The notes: generated by a model from the sequence alone, not told the origin. Shown: positions 1 to 6,940, counted from the first letter of the stretch. The stretch: 10,191 nucleotides of DNA from DATEMK01 sp035275625 (GCA_035275625.1 DATEMK010000431.1:1-10191), one strand, 5' to 3'. A program made the numbers and translations.

Positions 1-1
1 C

Positions 2-1363
2 ATCGGTGAAATAAACTCCAATGCTTTCTTTGATAAAGTTATTTTTTTTGGCAATGCCACAATAAGCGGAAATAATTCTTTCGATACCCTCTTCTTTAAT
101 AATCCGGGGAATTTAATAACCCTTGGCAGCGGTTCAACGCAAACAATTAATAATGAATTATTGGAAAACGCTCTTCCCGGTTTTCCTGTTTTAATGCATT
201 CCTCTTCTCCTGGCACACAGGCAACTATAAGCAAAAGCACCGGAACTATTTGCCTGAATTATTTTATCATGCAGGATATAAATGCAACCGGGGGAGCATC
301 ATTCTATGCAGGAGATTATAGTACCGATTTAGGTAACAACACCGGATGGAGTTTCACTAGCTGCGTTCCTGCAATCAGCAATGTATGGCCCGGTGATGCC
401 AACTATGACCTGGTTTGTGATAACCTCGATATCCTCAACATCGGTGTTGCCTACAACGACACAGGATATGTGCGCCCGGGAGCCAGTCTGACATGGGTTG
501 CACAACCTAATCTCAACTGGCTTTCTCAGTTTCTTTCGGGGGTAAATGCTAAACATGCCGATTGTGATGGCAATGGTATAGTAGAGGCTTTAGACACGCT
601 TGCAGTTTCTCAAAATTATGGACTGACACACCCTTTCCGCCTTAGTTCTTCTAATAACACAACATCAGCGGGGATAGATTTATATTTTGACATGCCCGCA
701 GGAAGCCTTGTTCCCGGAAGCAGTGTAAGCATACCCATTAATTTCGGAACACAGCCAAACCCTGCAAACAATGCTTACGGAATTGCATTTACTATTAATT
801 ACAGCTCCGCATTAGTGCAGGCAGGAAGCATGTACGTTGACTATACAGGTTCATGGATGGCAACTCCTGCAAACTATATTCATCTTGAAAAAGATTTTTC
901 TGCAACGGGAAACCTTGATATGGGTATGTGCCGGATCAATCATCAGAATGTTTCAGGATACGGAATGATTGCTACCCTGCATTTTATCGTTGATAATAAC
1001 GCTTCAGGATTGCTTACACTTTCATTCAGCGATGTACTGGCAATATCAAATAATGAAATACAAATTCCTGTGAACCCTTTGCCCGGTTCGGTTTTAACAG
1101 GCATGGATGAAATTTCAGCAGAAAATGGCTTTACACTATATCCCAACCCGGTGAGTTCTCAGCTGACAGTTCACAGTGCTCAGAAAATAAGCCAGGTTAA
1201 GATTTCTGATCCAACAGGAAGAATTGTTTTTAAAGAAGAATTTGAACCCGGCAATAGAATGTTTAATGTTCAGATTGATGTCAGCGCTTTTTTGACAGGC
1301 ATTTATTTTTTGAGCATGGAGGCAGGAGAAAAGGCTTATATCAAAAAAGTAATGATAAAATAA
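2..1363 (+). CDS. T9SS-secreted protein with dockerin-like and cohesin-like modules (5' end missing)
   Basis: The reading frame is open from base 2, so the TTG at 161 is internal and the gene starts before the window; 453 residues are visible (base 2 = residue 1). Residues 1-120 are Gly/Asn/Ser/Thr-rich beta-type sequence. Residues about 130-210 hold two EF-hand-like loops with ligands at positions 1, 3, 5, 9 and 12: D132, N134, D136, D140, D143 and D187, D189, N191, E195, D198. This is the dockerin pattern, but with a longer, Trp-containing insert between the loops. Residues about 225-363 resemble a cohesin-type beta sandwich: a 'VSIPINF' opening, 'GIAFTINYSSALV', 'GMIATLHFIV' and 'LTLSFSDV..ISNNEIQIPV'. 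Residues about 375-453 are a T9SS type A sorting domain (YPNPVSSQLTV, then GIYFLSMEAG and a Lys-rich KKVMIK end). The protein is therefore expected on the cell surface or outside the cell. Its ligand is unknown. The sorting domain is near certain, the dockerin-like module likely, the cohesin-like call by eye only. Confidence 0.9.
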   Translation: MGEINSNAFFDKVIFFGNATISGNNSFDTLFFNNPGNLITLGSGSTQTINNELLENALPGFPVLMHSSSPGTQATISKSTGTICLNYFIMQDINATGGASFYAGDYSTDLGNNTGWSFTSCVPAISNVWPGDANYDLVCDNLDILNIGVAYNDTGYVRPGASLTWVAQPNLNWLSQFLSGVNAKHADCDGNGIVEALDTLAVSQNYGLTHPFRLSSSNNTTSAGIDLYFDMPAGSLVPGSSVSIPINFGTQPNPANNAYGIAFTINYSSALVQAGSMYVDYTGSWMATPANYIHLEKDFSATGNLDMGMCRINHQNVSGYGMIATLHFIVDNNASGLLTLSFSDVLAISNNEIQIPVNPLPGSVLTGMDEISAENGFTLYPNPVSSQLTVHSAQKISQVKISDPTGRIVFKEEFEPGNRMFNVQIDVSAFLTGIYFLSMEAGEKAYIKKVMIK

Positions 1364-1375
1364 AAAGCAATCACT

Positions 1376-1393
1376 TTCCGTATATAGACGGAA
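1376..1393 (+). terminator. Possible terminator hairpin without U-tract
   Basis: A perfect 6-bp stem (TTCCGT / ACGGAA) with a 6-base loop lies 13 bases after the stop of the secreted-protein gene. It sits where a terminator would be expected before the DinB genes. No T-run follows, so it is weak as an intrinsic terminator and could be chance. Confidence 0.3.
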
Positions 1394-1467
1394 CTATTGA
1401 GCAGAAACACGCCTGATAATATTCTTTTTTAAAAAGCAATTTTCTTCCTTGGAAAAAAACTAAGAAT

Positions 1468-1950
1468 ATGAGTTTAACAAAGCAAATAGCAAAGCACATC
1501 AGGGAAATCCATTTTGGAGGAAACTGGACTTGCTCCAACCTTAAAGATAACCTCGCAGACGTAACCTGGCAACAGGCTACAACACAGGTTTATTCTTTTA
1601 ACACGATTGCGACCCTGGTTTTCCACGCGAATTATTTTGTAAGTGCAATCCTGGAGGTATTACACGGAGAGCCGCTCAATGCAAAGGATAAATATAGTTT
1701 TACCCATCCACCCATCCGCTCTGAGGAAGATTGGAAGAAATTGTTGGATAAGACCTGGGCGGATGCCGAAACCTTTGCCAGCCTCGTTGAGCAGTTGCCT
1801 GAGAGTAAGCTTTGGGAAGACTTTTCGGATAAAAAATACGGAAACTACTACAGGAATATTCACGGAATTATTGAACACACACACTACCATTTGGGGCAGA
1901 TTGTCCTTGTAAAAAAAATACTCCTGCAGCCGGATACCGTTATAAAGTAA
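1468..1950 (+). CDS. DinB/YfiT-superfamily protein (first of a tandem pair)
   Basis: 160 residues, the usual length for the DinB/YfiT-like putative metalloenzyme superfamily, a four-helix bundle that binds a divalent metal through three histidines. The expected ligands are present: H53 in 'VFHANYF', and H137 and H141 in 'EHTHYHLGQI', the C-terminal H-x3-H..GQ signature. There is no signal peptide, so it is cytoplasmic. Some superfamily members are thiol-dependent transferases (bacillithiol or mycothiol linked), while many have no known reaction; the sequence does not decide which. The next gene (2043-2498) is a paralogue with the same ligand spacing, 92 bases downstream on the same strand. 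The ATG at 1468 fits the family N-terminus; no clear ribosome-binding site precedes it, as is normal for this phylum. Family sure, reaction unknown. Confidence 0.88.
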   Translation: MSLTKQIAKHIREIHFGGNWTCSNLKDNLADVTWQQATTQVYSFNTIATLVFHANYFVSAILEVLHGEPLNAKDKYSFTHPPIRSEEDWKKLLDKTWADAETFASLVEQLPESKLWEDFSDKKYGNYYRNIHGIIEHTHYHLGQIVLVKKILLQPDTVIK

Positions 1951-1976
1951 CAGGCGGGTCTTAATAAATAGTTCTG

Positions 1977-1984
1977 TAAATTTG
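1977..1984 (+). promoter_or_regulatory. Bacteroidota -7-type promoter box upstream of second DinB gene
   Basis: TAAATTTG matches the Bacteroidota -7 consensus TAnnTTTG and lies 58 bases before the ATG at 2043. No convincing TTTG-like -33 box is seen about 19 bases upstream, so only half of a promoter is supported. If it is real, the second DinB gene can be transcribed separately from the first. Confidence 0.35.
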
Positions 1985-2042
1985 AAATAATGAATTTTAA
2001 TCCTGCATAAAAAATATTAATCTTTAACTAAGTCAACACGCT

Positions 2043-2498
2043 ATGACTGAATTACAACGGCTGAGAAAACTTTTCAGCGATCATTTTGACGGCTCTCCCT
2101 GGCTGGATGTGACTATCATGGATACTTTAAAAGATATTCCTGCATCAAAGGCTGCCAAAAAAATCGAAAATTTCAATACGATCTGGCAAATCGTAAATCA
2201 CATGATTGCTTGGCGCGAAACAAATTTAAAGCGTATAAAAGGAGAAATCCTTCCTTCTCCTCAAAATAATTTTTTTGAAGAGGTTAAGGATACTTCTGAA
2301 GAAGCATGGCAGGTAACATTAAAAAAACTGGAGCGTTCGCAGCATAATATGTTATCTTTTTTGTCATTGCCAGATGATTCCTGGTTTGAAAAAATTTACA
2401 TTGCAAATAATAATTCTTACTATGAACATTTGCAGGGAATTCTTCAGCACGATGCATATCATCTCGGGCAGATAGTATTGCTGAAAAAAATAATTTAA
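2043..2498 (+). CDS. DinB/YfiT-superfamily protein (second of a tandem pair)
   Basis: 151 residues, paralogous to the protein encoded just upstream. The C-terminal segments align without gaps around 'ILQHDAYHLGQIVLLKKI' (here) and 'IIEHTHYHLGQIVLVKKI' (upstream), and the N-terminal 'ENFNTIW..VNHM' matches 'YSFNTIA..VFHA'. The three predicted metal ligands are H53, H136 and H140. No signal peptide or membrane segment is visible. The central part (residues 60-125) has diverged strongly, including a Pro/Asn-rich loop (PSPQNNFFEE), so the pair is an old duplication or has split in function. The gene converges on the O-methyltransferase gene, whose stop lies 22 bases away. No convincing hairpin terminator is visible in that gap. 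The substrate is unknown. Confidence 0.88.
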   Translation: MTELQRLRKLFSDHFDGSPWLDVTIMDTLKDIPASKAAKKIENFNTIWQIVNHMIAWRETNLKRIKGEILPSPQNNFFEEVKDTSEEAWQVTLKKLERSQHNMLSFLSLPDDSWFEKIYIANNNSYYEHLQGILQHDAYHLGQIVLLKKII

Positions 2499-2520
2499 AA
2501 GGAAAAAAGTTTTAATTCGT

Positions 2521-3162
2521 TCATTTCTTTCTCGCAACCATCAACCCATCCCTGACAGGAAGCAAAACATTTTCCACGCGTTCATCTGCATGAACTTTTT
2601 TAGAATAATTAACCAATGCTCTTGTTTCTTCGTCCATTTCATTTTCAGGTTTGAGAACGTTTCCGCTCCAGAGTACATTGTCGGCAATGATATAGCCTCC
2701 TTTGCGCACTTTGTCAAAAACAAGGTCGTAATAGTTGGAGTAATTTTCTTTATCGGCATCAATGAAAACAATGTCATACAGTCCTGCAATAGTTGGAATA
2801 ATACTAACAGCATTACCTATATGAAGCTGAATCGTGTTTTCTAAACCGGCTTTATGAAAATATTTTTTTATCATTTCTTCCAGTTCTTCGTTGATGTCAA
2901 TAGTGTGGAGCACGCCTGCGGGTTCGAGGCCCTGTGCAAGGCAGATGGCAGAGTAGCCGGTGTAAGTTCCTATTTCAAGAATTATTTTGGGGCGTATCAT
3001 TTTACTGAACATCGTCAGAACTTGTCCCTGCAAGTGACCTGAAAGCATCCGCGGTGTAAGAACATTTGCATTGGTATCCCTGTTAAGTTGTTTTAAGACT
3101 TCTGATTCAGACTGCGTGTATGTTTCAACATAATTTTCAATTTCAGGAGGCAGGAAATCCAT
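2521..3162 (-). CDS. Class I SAM-dependent, metal-dependent O-methyltransferase
   Basis: 213 residues, the normal length for the COG4122 / Methyltransf_3 family (catechol and caffeoyl-CoA O-methyltransferase relatives). The SAM-binding motif I is 'ILEIGTYTGYSAICLA' (61-76), followed by the acidic end of strand 2 in 'HTIDIN' (86-91). Predicted divalent-metal ligands are D135 in 'FIDADKENY' and D161-N162 in 'ADNVLWSGNV', all present. It transfers methyl from SAM to a hydroxyl, probably of a catechol-like small molecule; bacterial members are broad in substrate, so none can be named. It is cytoplasmic. The gene lies 76 bases after the TPR gene on the same strand, and the whole gap is the heptamer array described separately, which ends 3 bases before the ATG. 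No promoter box is seen in the gap, so co-transcription with the TPR gene is likely. Confidence 0.93.
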   Translation of the reverse strand: MDFLPPEIENYVETYTQSESEVLKQLNRDTNANVLTPRMLSGHLQGQVLTMFSKMIRPKIILEIGTYTGYSAICLAQGLEPAGVLHTIDINEELEEMIKKYFHKAGLENTIQLHIGNAVSIIPTIAGLYDIVFIDADKENYSNYYDLVFDKVRKGGYIIADNVLWSGNVLKPENEMDEETRALVNYSKKVHADERVENVLLPVRDGLMVARKK

Positions 3163-3165
3163 TTT

Positions 3166-3203
3166 GATGTATGATTTACAATTTACAATTTACGATTTAT
3201 AAT
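3166..3203 (-). repeat. Heptamer tandem array, block B (consensus ATYGTAM), in the leader of the O-methyltransferase gene
   Basis: Read on the minus strand there are five contiguous 7-base units: ATTATAA, ATCGTAA, ATTGTAA, ATTGTAA, ATCATAC, at 3203-3169. A partial unit ATC follows at 3168-3166, and the start codon comes 3 bases later. The units are degenerate but keep perfect 7-base phase. The same block, in the same orientation relative to its gene, lies in front of lpxK at 7000-7037. Confidence 0.85.
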
Positions 3204-3205
3204 TT

Positions 3206-3240
3206 TTCTTTCTGACTTCCGACTTCTGCCATCTGACTTC
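3206..3240 (-). repeat. Heptamer tandem array, block A (consensus GAAGTCR), between the TPR and O-methyltransferase genes
   Basis: On the minus strand: GAAGTCA (3240-3234), GATGGCA (3233-3227), GAAGTCG (3226-3220), GAAGTCA (3219-3213) and a decayed GAAAGAA (3212-3206). Phase is exactly 7 bases. The first unit shares its GA with the TGA stop of the TPR gene (3241-3239), so the array begins inside that stop codon. It is separated from block B by only two bases. Confidence 0.8.
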
Positions 3241-4747
3241 ATTCTTTAACTCCCAACCGGTTCAGTCCTGCTTCCGCTTTCTGATCAATGCTGTTCTGAT
3301 ATTCGTGGTTGCGGAGGGAAAGGCATTTGCGGTAGCTTTTTACAGCGTTGACAGTGTCAGGAACATTTTCGTAAAGCAATCCTAAATACAATGCAGAATT
3401 TGCTGCAAAGTAAAAGGATTTTGTTTCACCCAATTTAATGGTGCGCTCGTAATTGTCAATGGCTTTTTCTGTTTTTCCCTGCCTGTCATAAATACGCGCA
3501 AGGCGATAAATCACTTCGAGCTGATCTTTGTAATTTGGAAAATAACTAATGTTCTTACCCGCAATTTCTGCAATCGCGCGGTCATAATATCCGCCATCAA
3601 ACAATAAACGTGCGCGGAGCAAATAGATATTCGGAATTTCTTTAGATTCAGCTTGTTTCAAAGCCTGCTTGTCTTCGTCCGTAAATTCATTTCCGTTTGT
3701 TTTCACCAGCTTTAGTTTTTGAAAGTAGCCGGCAGTATCTCCCTGCAAAAGGTGAATCCACGCAAGTTTCAGGTGCGCGGTTTTTATAAAACTTCGCCCT
3801 TTAAACTTCGCAAGATAAAAATTAAAATTATTTTCTGATGTAAAATCCATGTTGTTCAGTTTAGCCGCTCCAAGCATAAAGTCAAGATAGTATAAAGGAA
3901 ATTGCCTGGTGACGGTATCGCGATTTGAAAGCAGTGAAATTGTTTTTTCATTGTTACCATTATAAAGATAAATGCTGTTAACAGCAAACAGCTTCAGCGG
4001 TCCGGGTTCCTGGTGTCCGTCATCAGCGTTTGCACCGGTAATTTTTTCTGCCAGCTCCATTGCTGATTTTCCGTTTTTCAAAAGGTGAAATTCAAAAAAC
4101 ATCAGCAAAATCATAGCTTCATCGTGCATGTAATTGTAAGAAGGATTTTTTTCAGAAAAAGAAAGTAAATCCCTGAGTTCATTAATGCCCTGTGGAATGG
4201 TTCCGCGAAACCCTAAAATTTCTGTAAGCCATTTGTAATTGGAAGGGACTGATCCGATGAGTGCATGAAACAATCCAAGACATTTTTTATTTGGAATAAA
4301 GCCCGGAAATTTTTTTTCATTTTCTTCCAGCAGCTTGTATCCTTTGCGAAATTCATAAGCAGCCGTAAGATATTCCTGGAATTTAATTTTCAGGATGGCT
4401 GTCTGCAGGTTAATTTCAGCCTGGGTGAGCAGGAAATAAGGGGAGTTCTTATCGTCATTATCCAGGATTTCCAGGCGCTTGTAACGTTTATTTTTTAAAT
4501 GATCAAAATCTTTTTGTTCTTCGGAAATAAAAGCGGTGAGAAAATCCATGTAACTTTCAATGTATTCCGGAATTAAGTTTTTAGGATTCGATTTTCGCTC
4601 TGCGGCAAGGATTTGATGTGCAGCGGAAAAATTCAGAAGGATTACTTCATTGTATGCCTGCACACAATTGGGTGTAAAAACAAATTCAGATTTTGCAGGG
4701 ACGGGAAAAAATAAATATAAGATAACCAATATAAAAATTCGGATCAT
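3239..4747 (-). CDS. Exported tetratricopeptide-repeat (TPR) protein
   Basis: 502 residues. A signal peptide is clear (MIRIFILVILYLFFPVPAKS, likely cleavage after S20), with no lipobox Cys, so the product should be periplasmic or associated with the outer membrane. The rest is almost entirely alpha-helical. The clearest TPR units are 410-440 ('YRLARIYDRQGKTEKAIDNYERTI') and 449-479 ('ALYLGLLYENVPDTVNAVKSYRKCL'), with a weaker one near 373-397. Residues 155-220 hold 'LFHALIGSVPSNYKWLTEILGF', then G-x6-L/I-rich helices, resembling by eye the Iml2/TTC39-type TPR proteins. No catalytic motif is present, so a scaffolding or protein-binding role is inferred; the partner is unknown. The gene follows the terminator at 4833-4866 and an octamer array in its leader. 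The ATG at 4747 is chosen because it begins the signal peptide; an in-frame ATG at 4774 meets a stop after four codons. Confidence 0.85.
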   Translation of the reverse strand: MIRIFILVILYLFFPVPAKSEFVFTPNCVQAYNEVILLNFSAAHQILAAERKSNPKNLIPEYIESYMDFLTAFISEEQKDFDHLKNKRYKRLEILDNDDKNSPYFLLTQAEINLQTAILKIKFQEYLTAAYEFRKGYKLLEENEKKFPGFIPNKKCLGLFHALIGSVPSNYKWLTEILGFRGTIPQGINELRDLLSFSEKNPSYNYMHDEAMILLMFFEFHLLKNGKSAMELAEKITGANADDGHQEPGPLKLFAVNSIYLYNGNNEKTISLLSNRDTVTRQFPLYYLDFMLGAAKLNNMDFTSENNFNFYLAKFKGRSFIKTAHLKLAWIHLLQGDTAGYFQKLKLVKTNGNEFTDEDKQALKQAESKEIPNIYLLRARLLFDGGYYDRAIAEIAGKNISYFPNYKDQLEVIYRLARIYDRQGKTEKAIDNYERTIKLGETKSFYFAANSALYLGLLYENVPDTVNAVKSYRKCLSLRNHEYQNSIDQKAEAGLNRLGVKE

Positions 4748-4777
4748 CAGCAGTATAAATTTCAGAAGTAAGTCATC

Positions 4778-4825
4778 AACCCAACCAATTACCCAATAAA
4801 CTAATTACCTAATTACCAATTATTC
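4778..4825 (-). repeat. Octamer tandem array (consensus GGTAATTR) in the leader of the TPR gene
   Basis: On the minus strand, in 8-base phase: GAATAATT (4825-4818), GGTAATTA (4817-4810), GGTAATTA (4809-4802), GTTTATTG (4801-4794), GGTAATTG (4793-4786), then a decayed GTTGGGTT (4785-4778). Two units are identical and one differs by a single base. The array ends about 30 bases before the TPR start codon and begins about 8 bases past the U-tract of the upstream terminator. Confidence 0.8.
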
Positions 4826-4832
4826 AAAGGTC

Positions 4833-4866
4833 AAAAAAAAAGGACTTCTTTTCAGAAATCCTTTTT
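4833..4866 (-). terminator. Intrinsic (rho-independent) terminator of the nif3-zinc-ribbon unit
   Basis: On the minus strand a 13-base stem (AAAAAGGATTTCT / AGAAGTCCTTTTT with one A.C mismatch, 4866-4854 pairing with 4849-4837) closes a GAAA tetraloop and runs into nine consecutive T. It begins 17 bases after the stop codon of the zinc-ribbon gene. This is the best terminator in the window and separates the zinc-ribbon gene from the TPR gene downstream. Confidence 0.88.
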
Positions 4867-4883
4867 AAAATTTTTAAACTATT

Positions 4884-5762
4884 TTATTTTAATAAATCCA
4901 GCAAATGACTATCCACAAGAATGCGTCCGCAATGTTCGCACACAATCACCTTTTTACGCTGGCGGATGTCTAACTGGCGCTGTGGCGGAATTTTGTTAAA
5001 ACAGCCTCCGCATGCATCACGCTCAATGGTAACCACAGCAAGTCCGTTGATGGCGTTGGCTCTTACTTTTTTATATGCGGTGAGCAATCGTTCTTCAATA
5101 ATGGAAGCGGCTTTCCCGGAGTTTTTCATCAGATGGGCTTCTTCCTTTTCGGTTTCAGCAATGATATTATCCAATTCGCCTTTTTTATTTTTCAGATCAT
5201 TTACACGCTCTTCAAGGGATTGCTTGGATGCATCAATGATGGCAATCTTTGCATTGTATTCAGCGGTGTATTCTTTTATTCTTTTCTCAGACAGCTGAAT
5301 TTCCAATTGCTGAAATTCTATCTCCTTATTAAGCGATTCAAACTCACGGTTATTCTTTACATTATTTTGCTGCGTTGCATATTTTTTTAATAAAGAATTA
5401 CTGTCTTTAATGGCCTGCTTTTTAGCAGCAATCTGTTCTGTTAATTGTCTTGCCTCTTCAATATAATTATTAATCCGTGTCTGCAGGCCAAGCACCTCGT
5501 CTTCAAGATCTGCTACCTCCATCGGCAACTCGCCCCTGATGACACGAATTTTGTCAACTTGTGAATCAATTTGCTGCAACTGGTACAGTGCAAGCAACTT
5601 TTGCTCAATGCTCGCTTCGCCTTTTTCGGGAGCAAACATTTTAATTTCAAAATTCAGCTTTGGAATTTCAGTGTAGTCAGACGTTTTGTGAACAGGCACT
5701 GCTGCTGCTTTTTCAGCAATTTTCTTTAAAGTTCTTTTAGATGGAGCTTTTACCGGGGACAT
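4884..5762 (-). CDS. Coiled-coil C4 zinc-ribbon protein (COG1579 family)
   Basis: 292 residues. Residues 50-225 form one long charged coiled coil, including the family segment 'QQIDSQVDKIRVIRGELP' (63-80). The C-terminus is a C4 zinc ribbon: C251-x2-C254 and C275-x2-C278 ('CGGCF', 'CEHCGRIL'). Family members are conserved in many bacteria, and a nucleic-acid or protein-binding role is suspected but no reaction is established. It is cytoplasmic. The gene starts 37 bases after nif3 and ends at a strong terminator, so the two probably form one operon; this pairing is common in Bacteroidota as I recall it. Oddity: residues 1-48 are a Lys/Ala-rich extension before the usual family start, and M42 (5637-5639) would give the common length, so the start codon is uncertain. 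Confidence 0.9.
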   Translation of the reverse strand: MSPVKAPSKRTLKKIAEKAAAVPVHKTSDYTEIPKLNFEIKMFAPEKGEASIEQKLLALYQLQQIDSQVDKIRVIRGELPMEVADLEDEVLGLQTRINNYIEEARQLTEQIAAKKQAIKDSNSLLKKYATQQNNVKNNREFESLNKEIEFQQLEIQLSEKRIKEYTAEYNAKIAIIDASKQSLEERVNDLKNKKGELDNIIAETEKEEAHLMKNSGKAASIIEERLLTAYKKVRANAINGLAVVTIERDACGGCFNKIPPQRQLDIRQRKKVIVCEHCGRILVDSHLLDLLK

Positions 5763-5799
5763 ATTTTAGTATATTCTTTTGTGATTTTTTTTGATTCAT

Positions 5800-6894
5800 T
5801 TAAAAATAAGAAACTGGATTTGTGACCGTTTCCGCAAAATGGAGTGCAAATTTAGGAAATTTTTCGTTAAGCAGGTCATAAAAGATATTTTTGGTAAACT
5901 GTTCACTTTCATAGTGTCCGATGTCAGCAATGACAATTTTTTTGTCGGCATCAAAGAACTGGTGGTACTTGAAATCGGCTGAAATAAAGAACTGGGCATC
6001 CTGCCTTATTGCATCGTTGAGAAGAAAACTTCCGGCACCTCCGCAAACGGCAGCCTTAAGGACTTTTTTCCCCGTTAATTTTGTATGACGGATACAATCT
6101 GTTTCCATTTTACTTTTCACGAATGAAAGAAAATCTTTTTCATCCATTTCAATTTCAAGATCACCGATCATTCCTGAACCGATATTCTGATAGCCATTAT
6201 CCAATGGATAGATATCATAAGCAACTTCTTCATAAGGATGAGAATCAAGCAATGCGCGTATGATTTGGTTCTGATGAACTCCTTCAAAAATTGTTTCGAT
6301 TCTTATCTCCTTTTCTGAATGGCGCTCACCCACTTTCCCGACAAAAGGTTCAGCCCCTTCACCAGCGCGGAATGTTCCTGTTCCGTCAATATTAAAGCTG
6401 CATTCATCATAATTTCCAATCTTTCCTGCACCTGCCGAAAAAATGGCTGCCCTGACTTTTTCGATATGGTCCTCCGGGCAATAGGTCACCAGCTTCTTTA
6501 ATAAATATTTTTTTGGTGAAAGTATCCGGCAGTTTTTCAAACCCAGCTTTTCGCAAATCATTTTATTTACACCGTGCTGAACATTATCAAGATTGGTGTG
6601 AGCAGCATAAATGGCAATGTTATTTTGAATGGCTTTTATAATTGTTCTTCCCACATAATTTGTGCTGCTGATTTTTTTTAACCCCGAAAAAATAATCGGG
6701 TGATGCGCTAAAACAAGGTTGCAGTTTTTGCGAATGGCTTCCTCAATAATTTCTTCGGTGCTGTCAAGACAAATCAGGATCCCTGTCACCTCTGTATTTG
6801 CATCACCTGTTATTAATCCTGCATTGTCGTAGCTTTCCTGGTAAGCAGTCGGAGCAAATTGTTCAATAACTTTTATGATTTCATCAATTCTCAT
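5800..6894 (-). CDS. Nif3-like dinuclear metal centre hexameric protein (YqfO/YbgI family)
   Basis: 364 residues, the long YqfO-type form. The two halves of the Nif3 domain (about 1-128 and 240-364) flank a PII/CutA-like insert (about 130-235, from 'KKLVTYCPEDHIEKVRAAIF' to 'HPYEEVAYDIYPL'). The dinuclear metal ligands of the family are all present: H64 and H65 in 'LAHHPIIFSG', D103 in 'HTNLDNVQHG', and H327 and E331 in 'DIGHYESEQF'. The family is often annotated as GTP cyclohydrolase I type 2 on thin evidence; its cellular role is not settled, and I would not assign that reaction here. It is cytoplasmic. The gene is divergent from lpxK (148-base gap) and leads into the zinc-ribbon gene. The ATG at 6894 begins the standard family N-terminus (MRIDEIIKVIEQFAP). 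Confidence 0.95.
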   Translation of the reverse strand: MRIDEIIKVIEQFAPTAYQESYDNAGLITGDANTEVTGILICLDSTEEIIEEAIRKNCNLVLAHHPIIFSGLKKISSTNYVGRTIIKAIQNNIAIYAAHTNLDNVQHGVNKMICEKLGLKNCRILSPKKYLLKKLVTYCPEDHIEKVRAAIFSAGAGKIGNYDECSFNIDGTGTFRAGEGAEPFVGKVGERHSEKEIRIETIFEGVHQNQIIRALLDSHPYEEVAYDIYPLDNGYQNIGSGMIGDLEIEMDEKDFLSFVKSKMETDCIRHTKLTGKKVLKAAVCGGAGSFLLNDAIRQDAQFFISADFKYHQFFDADKKIVIADIGHYESEQFTKNIFYDLLNEKFPKFALHFAETVTNPVSYF

Positions 6895-6940
6895 AATGTA
6901 CTTTGATTATTGCGTCAATGTTAATAAAAAAAGCAATATG

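Noticed and set aside
161..163. TTG as start codon of the first gene
   Set aside because: The same frame is open upstream to base 2 with protein-like sequence, and a secreted T9SS protein needs a signal peptide that is not found after this TTG.
2499..2520. Bidirectional terminator between the converging DinB and O-methyltransferase genes
   Set aside because: The gap is only 22 bases of A/T-rich sequence and contains no stable inverted repeat.
4760..4774. Four-codon upstream open frame (ATG ... TGA) before the TPR gene
   Set aside because: So short a frame is expected by chance and there is no sign of a ribosome-binding site or conserved leader peptide.
4921..5298. Plus-strand open frame of 125 codons
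   Set aside because: It is antisense to the zinc ribbon and coiled-coil coding sequence, whose Cys motifs are clear; its Phe/Ser-rich product is typical of antisense frames of such genes.
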